From positions 682,001 through 746,000 of the forward strand of contig NZ_JAMBNY010000001.1 of NCBI RefSeq assembly GCF_023715345.1: a DNA stretch of 64,000 nt, written 5' to 3'. The notes beneath the pieces were generated by a model. That model saw only the letters and a list, made by a program, of their open reading frames with translations. It was not told where the DNA came from and did no database searches. Numbering within the stretch: the first letter of the stretch is position 1; the number at the start of each line of letters is the position of its first letter. Source of the DNA: Paenibacillus camelliae. Its GTDB lineage: Bacteria > Bacillota > Bacilli > Paenibacillales > Paenibacillaceae. The translations under genes and the position numbers were made by a program. This document shows, piece by piece, positions 8,652 to 16,996 of the stretch.

Positions 8652-9494
8652 TTATTTCCTTGGCCAGCGATGAGCAGGGACATGCTTCAGCATTGCATGA
8701 AATAGCGTCCCCCATTGCTGTAAATCCATATCTGCAACGACATGCTCGCGCTTAAGACCAGCTTGTGCCAATACAATTTTAAGCTGTGCTGGTGTAAAAA
8801 TACCTCTGAGCACTTCAGATACCGGCGCCTTGTAGCCTCTAAGCACATAAGCTGCGAACGCAACAAATCTTTTCGCTTCTTGCATAGGAATTAAGGCCGT
8901 TTCTCTGCGCTTAATGATCATGATTGCAGCATCTACTCGCGGTGGCGGTGCAAAATCTGTTCTCGGAATGACGCTCTCGAGCTTGAACGTAAAGAACATT
9001 TTCCACATCAATAAACGTGAATCAAACGTAGTTTTTTGTGTAAATCTTTTTGCTGCACCCTTCTCTACAATTAATGTTGCTTTTTGCAGTGCTCTTCCTT
9101 CTGCTCCAAGCAGCCTCTCTAGAATCGGCGTCGTAATTGAAAACGGAATATTCGCCACGACTGAGAATGAACTTGTTGGCAAGCAATACGTTCTAATATC
9201 CGCATGAACGATTGAAATATGTGAACGCTCACTTGCAATGACTTTGCTTTTCAGTGCTTGGGCATAGGCAGCATCGATTTCCACAGCGATAACCTTCCTT
9301 ACTTGCTCGCCAATCGGGAATGTAAGTCCTCCTTTCCCTGCCCCTATCTCAAGTACCGTATCATTAGTCTGCAGTCTCGCCGCTTCTAGCAATCTCTTAA
9401 TCGTCTTCGGGTTATGAAGCAAATGTTGACCTGTAAAATTAGGACTAATTTTCGAACTGCTTCTCGCTCGGTTTTGTTTGCTATGCCTTTTCAT
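8652..9494 (-). CDS. erm: 23S rRNA (adenine-N6)-methyltransferase, Erm family (predicted macrolide-lincosamide-streptogramin B resistance)
   Basis: Predicted to methylate A2058 of 23S rRNA using SAM, blocking macrolides, lincosamides and streptogramin B. 280 residues. Erm hallmarks: NFTGQHLLHNPK near residue 20, SAM motif I VLEIGAGKGGLT near 50, catalytic motif IV NIPFSITTPI near 115. The start (MKRHSK, 9494) has GGAAGGG 7 bases upstream. A KsgA assignment is less likely: the basic N-terminus, the NIPF rather than NLPY motif IV and the RLR leader point to Erm, closest in type to the ErmD/ErmK group. Expression should be controlled by the leader at 9495-9875. Activity against drugs is inferred. 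Confidence 0.88.
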   Translation of the reverse strand: MKRHSKQNRARSSSKISPNFTGQHLLHNPKTIKRLLEAARLQTNDTVLEIGAGKGGLTFPIGEQVRKVIAVEIDAAYAQALKSKVIASERSHISIVHADIRTYCLPTSSFSVVANIPFSITTPILERLLGAEGRALQKATLIVEKGAAKRFTQKTTFDSRLLMWKMFFTFKLESVIPRTDFAPPPRVDAAIMIIKRRETALIPMQEAKRFVAFAAYVLRGYKAPVSEVLRGIFTPAQLKIVLAQAGLKREHVVADMDLQQWGTLFHAMLKHVPAHRWPRK

Positions 9495-9521
9495 ATAAAT
9501 CCCTTCCATTCTTGTTTTTTC

Positions 9522-9550
9522 AAAACAAAAACCGCTGTCTGCAGCGGTTT
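9522..9550 (-). terminator. Attenuator terminator 2 in erm leader
   Basis: On the minus strand AAACCGCTG-CAGA-CAGCGGTTT followed by a T-rich run interrupted by one G (TTTTTGTTTT). It ends 28 bases before the erm start codon, so termination here would keep erm off. Confidence 0.8.
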
Positions 9551-9666
9551 ACTAGAAGGGAGCTTAACAATTTGCATACTCAAACAAGCCTATGCCACAA
9601 CGATAAAATGGCAAAAGCTGAGCATGAATCATGTTCCATCTTAAGTAAATGATCTATTGCAAGCAC

Positions 9667-9695
9667 AAAAAAGAGACAGCAATCACTACTGTCCC
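9667..9695 (-). terminator. Attenuator terminator 1 in erm leader
   Basis: On the minus strand GGGACAG, 9-base loop, CTGTCTC (7-bp stem with one G-T pair), then six T. It sits 86 bases after the leader peptide stop codon and upstream of the second terminator. Confidence 0.75.
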
Positions 9696-9780
9696 TAAAT
9701 ACTTTAAATAAGCGAGATATCCTAAAATGGGCAGACCGATTCCGTTTGCTCCGCACGCAGACAGAGCCTTTGTTCACTAT

Positions 9781-9834
9781 TTAATTCGTAGGACAAAGTA
9801 AAAAACGCAATCTTCCGTAATTTATAACACCCAT
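9781..9834 (-). CDS. erm leader peptide, RLR type (17 residues)
   Basis: Reading frame MGVINYGRLRFLLCPTN with stop, preceded by GGAGGG 11 bases before the ATG and lying about 30 bases after a predicted start of transcription. Residues 8-10 are Arg-Leu-Arg. The RLR motif is the established macrolide-dependent ribosome stall signal of the ErmD/ErmK leader peptides. A ribosome stalled here would alter folding of the downstream terminators. Too short for routine ORF calling. Identification rests on position, ribosome site and motif. Confidence 0.78.
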   Translation of the reverse strand: MGVINYGRLRFLLCPTN

Positions 9835-9869
9835 AGTTAGGACAACCCTCCATTCCTTAAGTTCCTCTT

Positions 9870-9898
9870 ATTGTAACTTATACAACAGCTTATAACAA
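9870..9898 (-). promoter_or_regulatory. erm promoter, sigma-A type
   Basis: On the minus strand TTGTTA (9898-9893), 17-bp spacer, TACAAT (9875-9870). Both hexamers are close to consensus. It would start a transcript with a roughly 370-nt untranslated leader before erm. Confidence 0.75.
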
Positions 9899-9945
9899 CC
9901 ACCTCAGTAAAAATTTGTAAAGCAGGCTTTTCTATTATGTGCTCC

Positions 9946-9975
9946 TAATATTCTGCCGCCTCATGGGCATACTAT
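9946..9975 (+). promoter_or_regulatory. Sigma-E-like promoter
   Basis: TAATATT (9946-9952), 15-bp spacer, CATACTAT (9968-9975). The sigma-E pattern is (G/T)(A/C)ATATT, 14-15 bp, CATACAnT; the -10 differs at one position. It would give a leader of about 18 bases before the gene at 10000. Confidence 0.5.
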
Positions 9976-9999
9976 GGAAAATTCTGTAGGAGGTATTCC

Positions 10000-10287
10000 A
10001 TGTCTAAAGATGGTTTTATGAATGAAAAACGAAGCGAGTCTACTGATCTTGCCACTGTAGAATCCCAGCGCAACGACCTTATTCCAGAAGAATTCGCGGA
10101 TGGCCCATACGGTTCGCCTACGAATGCAGAACAACTAGGTAAGAGCACACCATGGCGCAAGGATCAACGTCCTCCCAATCGATTTGATTATGAAGATCGA
10201 GCACAGCATGCAGGAACCGAGCGTGAGTACCCTGGTGATCAAGGACAAGGGAATGCTGCTTTAGATACATTTAATGACGAAGACTAA
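10000..10287 (+). CDS. Small acidic hydrophilic protein, possibly sporulation-expressed
   Basis: 95 residues with no signal peptide, membrane segment or cysteine; rich in Glu/Asp/Gly/Pro and probably unstructured. Distinct stretches are PEEFADGPYGSP (about 31-42) and LGKSTPWRKDQR (about 46-57). I recall similar proteins of unknown function in Paenibacillus but cannot assign a family. TAGGAGG lies 7 bases before the ATG. A sigma-E-like promoter directly upstream, and sigK nearby, suggest mother-cell expression; this is inference. Confidence 0.75.
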   Translation: MSKDGFMNEKRSESTDLATVESQRNDLIPEEFADGPYGSPTNAEQLGKSTPWRKDQRPPNRFDYEDRAQHAGTEREYPGDQGQGNAALDTFNDED

Positions 10288-10766
10288 AGCTATTAAACAG
10301 CGAAAATATACTTCCAACTGGCGGATTTTATATCGCCGGCTGGAAGTGACATTAACTAGCTGCGCCTTACGGCAAATGGGAGCTTGTACACTGAGCGTTA
10401 TTCGATGTGTCATAAAGGAATTCTCACTCCGAACCACTTTGCCATCTCAAAATCTCAAATTCCCCTCCACATGACATAATGACATATTCCCACCCAACAT
10501 CCATAACACTACCAAATAGTATTCAATGACGTTCTCCATCCTGCAAGACTTAACGTCTTGATCTTAGTCCTAACAACGTAGACGAAGTAATATGTTTGAA
10601 TGTTGACAAGTCCAAGCGCATAAGGTTAAACACGCACTACACATTGTATTAAACGGCCCAAGCTTATTCTGCCGCATGCTTTACAGTATCCACATTTACT
10701 CCTGCTTGCTTATGTCTTTTGGAAAAATTATACTAAACCTATCCTAATGTAGAATGGAGAGTTGCT
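10288..10766. other. Intergenic region
   Basis: No credible gene. It begins with a hairpin at 10310-10347 (ACTTCCA...TGGAAGT with an inner GC-rich arm), a possible terminator lacking a T-run, and has a small stem CAAGAC/GTCTTG near 10543-10560. The end holds the promoter of the LOG-family gene. Confidence 0.5.
10706..10734 (+). promoter_or_regulatory. Sigma-A promoter of LOG-family gene
   Basis: TTGCTT, 17-bp spacer, TATACT, ending 32 bases before the start codon. Confidence 0.65.
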
Positions 10767-11324
10767 ATGAAACGTATTGCTGTATACTGTGGCTCCAGTA
10801 TTGGAGCTTCTTCTGACTATGAACAAGCTGCTATTGCATTAGGTAATGAGCTTGCTCAACGTGGCATCGGTCTCGTCTATGGTGGCTCGCGCACGGGCTT
10901 GATGGGGGCGGTTGCAGACGCTGTGTTACAAGCTGGCGGAGAGGTTATCGGCATAATCCCTCATCATCTGGCACATCGAGAAATTGCCCACGAGCAGCTT
11001 ACCAAGCTTATTAAGGTTGATTCAATGCATGAGCGTAAGCATCAAATGATGGATCTATCCGACGGCTTTATTGCTATGCCTGGTGGTGCTGGGACAATGG
11101 AGGAGTACTTTGAAGTCATTACATGGAGTCAAATTGGGCTGCACAAAAAGCCATGCGGTCTATTGAATGTTAAAGGCTACTACAACCCGCTAATCCATCT
11201 GTTTGATCATATGGTACAGGAGCAATTCTTAAAAGGGCGCTACGCTGCACTTAATCTTGTCGCGGAGCAGCCTCACGAGCTGTTAGAGCAGATGGCTAAT
11301 TTCCGCCATCCCGACGAGCTATAA
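10767..11324 (+). CDS. LOG-family nucleoside 5'-monophosphate phosphoribohydrolase (TIGR00730 type)
   Basis: Rossmann-fold protein of 185 residues in the family that releases free bases from N6-modified AMP (plant LOG, B. subtilis YvdD). The diagnostic PGGAGTMEE motif is near residues 108-116 and GSRTGLMGAVAD near 40-51, both lining the active site. GGAGAG ribosome site and its own sigma-A promoter. The in vivo substrate in Firmicutes is not settled; older annotations call it lysine decarboxylase, which is not supported. Confidence 0.9.
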   Translation: MKRIAVYCGSSIGASSDYEQAAIALGNELAQRGIGLVYGGSRTGLMGAVADAVLQAGGEVIGIIPHHLAHREIAHEQLTKLIKVDSMHERKHQMMDLSDGFIAMPGGAGTMEEYFEVITWSQIGLHKKPCGLLNVKGYYNPLIHLFDHMVQEQFLKGRYAALNLVAEQPHELLEQMANFRHPDEL

Positions 11325-11403
11325 ACATTCCTCAACCTTTACAATTTCTTAATATACAGTTGTCAAGTTTGGAAATGTATAGTACATTAGATCACAGTTG
11401 CAT

Positions 11404-11509
11404 ATAAACCGTCCGGGTGCTTGTGGAAACAGGCTGAGATAGTAGCTATTACCCCGCTACTGACCGTTGATCTGAACTGGATAATACCAGCGTAGAGAAT
11501 GGGTGTTTA
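11404..11509 (+). ncRNA. TPP riboswitch (thi-box)
   Basis: Contains the conserved thi-box blocks: GGGTGC at about 11415, the CTGAGA element at about 11433, and the 3' block with CTGAACTGGATAATACCAGCG-type sequence. It lies between the LOG gene and ykoE and is followed by an intrinsic terminator, so thiamine pyrophosphate should switch transcription off. Boundaries are approximate. Confidence 0.95.
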
Positions 11510-11528
11510 GAAAAAGAGGGATTTTCTG

Positions 11529-11558
11529 ACCGTCTGCGTATATCCAGACGGTTTTTTT
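11529..11558 (+). terminator. Expression-platform terminator of the TPP riboswitch
   Basis: Stem ACCGTCTG / CAGACGGT with an 8-base loop and a run of seven T, 33 bases before the ykoE start codon. Its left arm resembles sequence in the riboswitch 5' strand (ACCGTCCGG), giving a plausible alternative pairing. Confidence 0.9.
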
Positions 11559-11591
11559 GTGCATACAAAACAATGTTGGAGGAGTCAAAAC

Positions 11592-12161
11592 ATGAAAAAA
11601 CTTAGTTTAGTAGACATCGTTGTCATTATAGTGATAGGTATCGTATTTGGAGTAATCATGAAGTTTTGGGACGATCTATACAGCGTAGTGAAGCCGTTAA
11701 TGCCAACGCTGCGTCAATTAATTTATGGTATGTGGTTTATGGTCGGTCCATTTGCTGCTCTTCTTATTCGCAAGCCTGGGGCAGCGCTATTGGCAAGTGT
11801 TGCAGGTGCAAGTCTATCCGCGTTAGTCGGTAACGGCTTTGAGGTTCTAATGTACGGATTAATTCAAGGTCTTGGAGCTGAGCTCGTCTTCCTAGCATTC
11901 CGATATCGCAAATTTTCAATTGCAGTTGCAGGATTAGCAGGCATCATGTCCTGCGTTGGCGGCTTCCTGCTAGATCTAAGCTATGGTTACGCTGAATTGG
12001 AAACATGGGCATTAATCGTGAAGTACGGATTACGTGTCATTAGCGCCTTTATCTTTACAGGAATCTTCGCCTACTATATCGTGCTTGCGCTAGAAAAAAC
12101 GAAGGTCACTTCGTTAATTCGACCAATTGACTATTCAGAAATTGACAACCTTAAGCAGTAA
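11592..12161 (+). CDS. ykoE: Thiamine/HMP ECF transporter S component YkoE
   Basis: Substrate-binding membrane subunit, 189 residues with about five or six helices. The start at 11592 (MKKLSLVDIV) has GGAGGAG upstream; a GTG reading from 11559 lies in the terminator T-run and is rejected. Placement after a TPP riboswitch and before the duplicated ATPase and EcfT-type genes matches ykoEDC, which imports hydroxymethylpyrimidine or thiamine. 16 bases separate it from ykoD. Confidence 0.9.
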   Translation: MKKLSLVDIVVIIVIGIVFGVIMKFWDDLYSVVKPLMPTLRQLIYGMWFMVGPFAALLIRKPGAALLASVAGASLSALVGNGFEVLMYGLIQGLGAELVFLAFRYRKFSIAVAGLAGIMSCVGGFLLDLSYGYAELETWALIVKYGLRVISAFIFTGIFAYYIVLALEKTKVTSLIRPIDYSEIDNLKQ

Positions 12162-12177
12162 AGAAGGAGTTTAACGG

Positions 12178-13773
12178 ATGACGAATAAAGCGATAGGTGT
12201 TACGAAGCTGAGAGCCAAGTACAGTGGGGAAAAGCAGCTTATATTCAACGATCTCACCCTTTCCATCCCTCATGGTCAAAAACTACTGCTGCTTGGACCT
12301 AGCGGCTGTGGCAAGTCTACGCTTTTACAAATTATTAGCGGCATTATACCAGGAGCAGTCCAAATCCCACTGCTGGCAGAGCAAATTACAAAGCCAGAGA
12401 GCTGGGGCTTTGTCTTTCAAGACCCAGACACGCAATTCTGCATGAGCTATGTCGATGAGGAGCTTGCGTTTGTCCTTGAAAATCAACAAATCCCACAAGA
12501 GCAGATGAAGCAGCTCATTGAGGAAGCTCTGGAGCATGTCCAGCTGCACTTGCCCAAGCTACATACTCCGATTGCAGAGCTGTCACAAGGGATGAAGCAG
12601 CGTCTTGCTCTTGCGGCGGTATTGCTTCTTAAGCCGGATGTTGTATTTCTTGATGAGCCTTCTGCCCTGCTAGATCCTGAGGGCAAGCAATATATATGGG
12701 AAACGATCCGTAGCACGTTAGCGCAGCATACCGTCATTGTCGTTGAGCATCATATTGACGGTATTCTTGACTGGTTTGATCGTGTCGTTGTGTTAAACCG
12801 TCAAGGTGACATTATTGCTGATGGCCACCCGTCTCATGTATTTGCAGAGCAGAAGTCATTTTTAATGCAGGAGGGGATATGGTATCCGAATATATGGGAG
12901 GAGTATTTTTCTTATCAATCGGACTCACCAAGCTTAGCATTCCGAGCTGAAGCTACTGCCGAGCTGCAAGCTCAACCAAACACTAGCGGTAGCCAACCAT
13001 TGCTCGAGCTGCAAAACTTTAAGATTAAACGCGGAGCGTATTCACTCGATGTACCGTATGCCGCTGCTCAGCAAGGAGATTGGATTGCGATAAGAGGTAA
13101 AAATGGGGCTGGTAAAAGCACGCTGCTGTTCGCATTGGCACGCTTGCTAGCCTCTAATGGCAGCTATCGCATCCAAGGTGAGGACGTGGGCGAGGACATA
13201 CCTCCTTCAATGAGCTATGTCTTTCAAAATCCTGAGCTGCAATTCATTACAGATCGAATCATTGATGAGGTTACGCATTCACTTATCGTCAAGTATGATA
13301 AGGAACGAACAGAGAAGGAGCAAGGCGAACATTGGATAAAAAGGCTATTTGCTCCTAAACAACGCAAGAGCAGAATCGATCTTCAGCAGCTAACGCTTGA
13401 AGCTTCAGCGGCACTCGAGCAGCTTCAATTAAGCGTACCGCCTGACCGACATCCTTATGAGCTAAGCATCGGACAGAAGCGTAGACTAAGCGTGCTGACA
13501 GCACTTGTCGAAAATCGTTCCATACTATTACTGGATGAACCTACCTTCGGTCAAGATGCACGCAGCACCTTTATTATGCTTGAGTGGCTGCAGCAGCTAC
13601 AGGCTAGTGGCGTAACGATTATGATGATAACGCATGATGAGCAAATTATGAGGCGCTTTGCAACACAAATTTGGCATATTGAGCATGGTACGTTAACGAC
13701 ATGTTCACCAGCACAAGCGCTATATTCTAAGGAGGCAGACGATGAACAGCTTACTCAACTGGTTCACACCTAA
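12178..13773 (+). CDS. ykoD: Duplicated ECF-type ATPase YkoD
   Basis: Energy module with two fused ABC ATPase domains, 531 residues. Domain 1: Walker A GPSGCGKST near residue 39, signature LSQGMKQRL near 136, Walker B VVFLDEPSALLDP near 155. Domain 2: Walker A GKNGAGKST near 309, signature LSIGQKRRL near 425, Walker B ILLLDEPTFGQD near 445. A poorly conserved insert lies between the second Walker A and signature. It overlaps ykoC by 32 bases. Powers thiamine/HMP uptake under riboswitch control. Confidence 0.93.
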   Translation: MTNKAIGVTKLRAKYSGEKQLIFNDLTLSIPHGQKLLLLGPSGCGKSTLLQIISGIIPGAVQIPLLAEQITKPESWGFVFQDPDTQFCMSYVDEELAFVLENQQIPQEQMKQLIEEALEHVQLHLPKLHTPIAELSQGMKQRLALAAVLLLKPDVVFLDEPSALLDPEGKQYIWETIRSTLAQHTVIVVEHHIDGILDWFDRVVVLNRQGDIIADGHPSHVFAEQKSFLMQEGIWYPNIWEEYFSYQSDSPSLAFRAEATAELQAQPNTSGSQPLLELQNFKIKRGAYSLDVPYAAAQQGDWIAIRGKNGAGKSTLLFALARLLASNGSYRIQGEDVGEDIPPSMSYVFQNPELQFITDRIIDEVTHSLIVKYDKERTEKEQGEHWIKRLFAPKQRKSRIDLQQLTLEASAALEQLQLSVPPDRHPYELSIGQKRRLSVLTALVENRSILLLDEPTFGQDARSTFIMLEWLQQLQASGVTIMMITHDEQIMRRFATQIWHIEHGTLTTCSPAQALYSKEADDEQLTQLVHT

Positions 13774-14518
13774 CAAACAAACCTGGCTACATCGCTGTAA
13801 TCCTTCATTAAAATTTGTTGCCTTATTCGCTATCATGCTGTTTGTATTTTTCAGTCGCGCCATTGGATTATATGTTGGCTATATCATTTGCCTTAGTATC
13901 GTGCTCTGGTCTAGCAGTGGTTTCCCCGCGCGGAAGGTTGCCTTACTTCATATTCCGATCCTCATATCCAGCTTGTCCTCGGGTATCACCTTGACGTTAT
14001 TCGGCAGAGGAAATGATATCATCTGGCAATGGTGGATCATAAAGATCTCCCATGAAAGTATTCATTCGGGTATGATGATCGGAACGAAGTCCTTACTAAT
14101 CGGCATCATCAGCTTACTGCTGCTGCTTACCTCACCACCTGTAAAGCTGCTTTATTCATTTATGCAGCAGCTTCGCTTACCAGCTAAGTATGCGTATGCG
14201 TTTCTTGCAGGGCTGCGCCTCGTACCTTACATGATCGAAGAGGTTCAATTACGAAGACGAGCACTACGTATACGGCGAGTTCAAGCAGATCGCGGCTTTG
14301 CTAAAATCTATCAGATGATAAAGCTGTATAGCATTCCACTAATTGCACAGGCGATCCGCAGAGCCCATCGCATCGGTATTGCAATGGAAGCTAAGCAATT
14401 TCAACAAAAGCGAACCTATTATTATATCACTAGCTTCTCTGCCTACGATGGCATCTTTGTGTGCATCGTGCTAATATGTACCGCCGTCGCGCTTATCGTT
14501 CCTGAGCTCCCGGTATAA
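13742..14518 (+). CDS. ykoC: ECF transporter T component YkoC
   Basis: Transmembrane coupling subunit of 258 residues with several N-terminal helices and a positively charged cytoplasmic region (about 150-215, many Arg) that contacts the ATPases, as in CbiQ/EcfT proteins. AAGGAGG lies before the ATG, inside the end of ykoD. Last gene of the riboswitch-controlled operon. Confidence 0.9.
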   Translation: MNSLLNWFTPNKQTWLHRCNPSLKFVALFAIMLFVFFSRAIGLYVGYIICLSIVLWSSSGFPARKVALLHIPILISSLSSGITLTLFGRGNDIIWQWWIIKISHESIHSGMMIGTKSLLIGIISLLLLLTSPPVKLLYSFMQQLRLPAKYAYAFLAGLRLVPYMIEEVQLRRRALRIRRVQADRGFAKIYQMIKLYSIPLIAQAIRRAHRIGIAMEAKQFQQKRTYYYITSFSAYDGIFVCIVLICTAVALIVPELPV

Positions 14519-14567
14519 TATTGAAAAGCTTCAGCTACATCCAACCTGATACATCTGCAACAACAAC

Positions 14568-14607
14568 ATGCCCATCACGTTTAGACTTCTAATCGTGATG
14601 GGCATTT
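14568..14607. terminator. Bidirectional terminator after ykoC
   Basis: Perfect 12-bp arms ATGCCCATCACG / CGTGATGGGCAT with a 14-base loop, between convergent genes. Confidence 0.8.
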
Positions 14608-14646
14608 CTAGTGTAATAAAAATGACTCGAGCGTGTATCCCTAACG

Positions 14647-15630
14647 CTAGTGATCAAACTGTACAAGCCATATATCTCTCTTGAAATGAGTTTTCTGCAC
14701 CTGTCCAGCATCGATAATCGTAGCTCCAATCGCCTGCAGCTCATGCTCGATTGGCTCGACAGAGACGATCACTGCTCTTTTCGCTAATTTGCTCAAGGCC
14801 TGCAGCATCTCTTTACGCTCGGACTCCGGCAGCACGGAGCAATGATTGTACGGCAAATCCAGCACCGCGACATCGTAAACATCCTGCAGCTCTCTCATAT
14901 CGGCAATGCCGATGCTGCAGCTAAACTCGAAGGCAGCCATATTCTCACGGGCACCAACGACTGCGAGTGGATTAATATCATAGCCTCTTGCAGAGACTCC
15001 TTGATCGCAGGCCTGTAGCAAGACCGTTCCGATGCCGCAGCAAGGATCAAGCAGTGTTACCGTTGAATCCAGCTGAGGCAGTAGTGTATTGACCACTGCA
15101 CGTGCAACGCGTGTACTTAACGCAGTAGAGTAGTGTCTTGGCTTGCGATCATATTGCTGCCACTTGCCAGCATGTTGCTCGTATATGCCGAGCAGCCACT
15201 CTCCCTCGAGCTGTATGACGCCTAGCCAAACATCAGGGGACTTAAGATGAATGCTGCCGCCAATCGCGGTCCCAAGCTCCCGCTCCATCCTTCTCCTCAG
15301 CTCGTAAGGCAGCTTACTCGCGTTACCGTCTTGGATCACCTCAAGCGCAGTAATCTTATATACTTCCTGTAGCTGTAATTCCGCTGCTTCATGGAGCAAG
15401 TCTTCGTAGCTTTCAGCACTGAGCAACACTTCCAGTCGGTATTTTACATATGGGCTTCTTTGCGGAGAAACCTCTAGCTCGCTATCTATGACTGCCGTTG
15501 ATTGATACCAGCTTGGCTCTACACGCAGCATTTGCCTAATTTCCAAGCTGCATAAGGCTAGCTCCTGCTCATGGCAGGTATATCGATATATATATCGCTT
15601 TCTATTCACACGAACCACCTTACTCATCAT
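14647..15630 (-). CDS. Putative RNA/DNA methyltransferase, TRM11-like fold
   Basis: 327 residues. The C-terminal half is a Rossmann SAM-dependent methylase: motif I LLDPCCGIGTVL near residue 193, motif IV DLPYN near 256 (an N/D-PPY-type motif for amino-methylation, here D-L-P-Y). The N-terminal half is a poorly conserved substrate-binding region without a clear THUMP domain. It overlaps the upstream zinc-ribbon gene by 11 bases. Probably a tRNA guanosine or adenine methylase; target not determinable. Confidence 0.75.
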   Translation of the reverse strand: MMSKVVRVNRKRYIYRYTCHEQELALCSLEIRQMLRVEPSWYQSTAVIDSELEVSPQRSPYVKYRLEVLLSAESYEDLLHEAAELQLQEVYKITALEVIQDGNASKLPYELRRRMERELGTAIGGSIHLKSPDVWLGVIQLEGEWLLGIYEQHAGKWQQYDRKPRHYSTALSTRVARAVVNTLLPQLDSTVTLLDPCCGIGTVLLQACDQGVSARGYDINPLAVVGARENMAAFEFSCSIGIADMRELQDVYDVAVLDLPYNHCSVLPESERKEMLQALSKLAKRAVIVSVEPIEHELQAIGATIIDAGQVQKTHFKRDIWLVQFDH

Positions 15631-16048
15631 CTCGCCGCGCTTGCTTCGTTGGATGGTTCAGCTCGATATATTGGGGCTCAATCGTTGAATGCTCCTGAAC
15701 GATAAAGCTTGCATTACAATGCACACACCCAATCGCATCAATCGGATTACTGCGATTGCAGCTCGGACACTGCTTGTCATCTGCTAAATTCAACATTTTC
15801 AATTGGTTTTGCTCTATTTCTGTTTTAAGTATTGATATTTGCTCAAGCTGGTGGCTAAAAAACGATAGCTGCAGCTCTTGACCTGCTTCTGCTGCAAGTG
15901 CTACCTTCTCCCCAATTTCCTTATACAATCCGCTAATTTCGTTTTGTTTGCCAACATTGATTAATTTTAGCCTATTAATTTCGACGAGTATTTTCGCTTT
16001 CGTACCTGCTTCCGATACACCGCTTTTTAATTTATCCAAAAAGCTCAT
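15620..16048 (-). CDS. Zinc-ribbon protein with N-terminal coiled coil
   Basis: 142 residues. Residues about 1-90 are predicted helical/coiled coil (MSFLDKLKSGVSEAGTKAKILVEINRLK type start). A zinc ribbon follows: CPSC near 95 and CVHC near 110. AAAGGAGG lies before the ATG. Small proteins with this layout are common in Firmicutes with no set function. Overlap with the methylase gene indicates co-translation. Confidence 0.8.
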   Translation of the reverse strand: MSFLDKLKSGVSEAGTKAKILVEINRLKLINVGKQNEISGLYKEIGEKVALAAEAGQELQLSFFSHQLEQISILKTEIEQNQLKMLNLADDKQCPSCNRSNPIDAIGCVHCNASFIVQEHSTIEPQYIELNHPTKQARRDDE

Positions 16049-16138
16049 ATTGACGCCTCCTTTGCCTTCTTATAGGGTTGATTCTCCTAGCTACCTATAG
16101 TATTGTTCAATTAGATTTGTCAGGAGGGATTACAGCAT

Positions 16139-16804
16139 ATGCAGCTACCTAGCAATGAATGGGGAAAATTACTGCAGCAGGAGCAATTAAAGCCATACTA
16201 TAAGCAATTACAACAATTTATTATAACAGAGTACAGTACATTGAACATATATCCAAAGCAAGATCATTTATTTCGCGCATTAGAGCTAACGGATTACTCT
16301 GATACAAGAGTCGTTATTTTGGGACAGGACCCGTATCATGGTGAAGGACAAGCACATGGACTTGCCTTCTCGGTTCAACCTAACGTAAAACTTCCTCCAT
16401 CACTTAGAAATATGTTTAAGGAGCTGGAGAACGACCTCGGCATAGCTGCACCACAGCACGGTAACCTCGAGGGGTGGGCAAGACAAGGCGTGCTGCTGCT
16501 CAATACTGTACTGACCGTACGTGCTGGTGAAGCGAACTCGCATCAAGGAAAAGGATGGGAAGTTTTCACCGATGAAGTCATTCAGCTGCTTAGCAAAAGA
16601 GAAAACCCTGTCATCTTTGTGCTATGGGGCAAGCCTGCGCAAGCGAAGAAAAAGCTTATCGCCGCTCATCATATCATTATTGAATCGGTCCATCCTTCTC
16701 CGCTTGCTGCATACCGCGGATTTTTTGGAAGCAAGCCGTATTCAACGATTAATCGCCATCTCGCTGAGCTCGGACAGCAAGCTATAGCTTGGGACAATAC
16801 TTAG
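16139..16804 (+). CDS. ung: Uracil-DNA glycosylase, family 1
   Basis: Removes uracil from DNA in base excision repair. 221 residues, normal length. The active-site motif [18 protein letters not shown] (about 61-78) carries the catalytic Asp and uracil-recognising residues; [14 protein letters not shown] (about 186-199) is the DNA-intercalation loop. GGAGGG ribosome site 9 bases before the ATG. Divergent from the zinc-ribbon gene. Confidence 0.97.
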   Translation: MQLPSNEWGKLLQQEQLKPYYKQLQQFIITEYSTLNIYPKQDHLFRALELTDYSDTRVVILGQDPYHGEGQAHGLAFSVQPNVKLPPSLRNMFKELENDLGIAAPQHGNLEGWARQGVLLLNTVLTVRAGEANSHQGKGWEVFTDEVIQLLSKRENPVIFVLWGKPAQAKKKLIAAHHIIIESVHPSPLAAYRGFFGSKPYSTINRHLAELGQQAIAWDNT

Positions 16805-16934
16805 AGCTGCACTAGACACACGTACACGCGCCTAGTTATATTTTTATGCTGTTGTTCAGCCATCATATGATTTTTATACTAATAGGGTCAAGAATTATTC
16901 TTCTCATTGTTAAATGAAACGACAGAAGCAACAG

Positions 16935-16970
16935 GTAAAGCTGCGGGCAGCAATTAGCCCGCAGCTTTAC
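16935..16970. terminator. Terminator between ung and the sugar-sensing operon
   Basis: Perfect 14-bp stem GTAAAGCTGCGGGC / GCCCGCAGCTTTAC with 8-base loop between convergent genes. Neither flank has a long T-run. Confidence 0.7.
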
Positions 16971-16996
16971 ATTTATTATCGACACTTATTATTAGC

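Noticed and set aside
9580..9777. 65-residue minus-strand reading frame in the erm leader
   Set aside because: It starts with GTG three bases after the leader-peptide stop without a separate ribosome site and runs through terminator 1; composition is not protein-like.
10274..10474. 66-residue plus frame after the small acidic gene
   Set aside because: It overlaps the end of that gene, lacks a ribosome site and runs through a hairpin.
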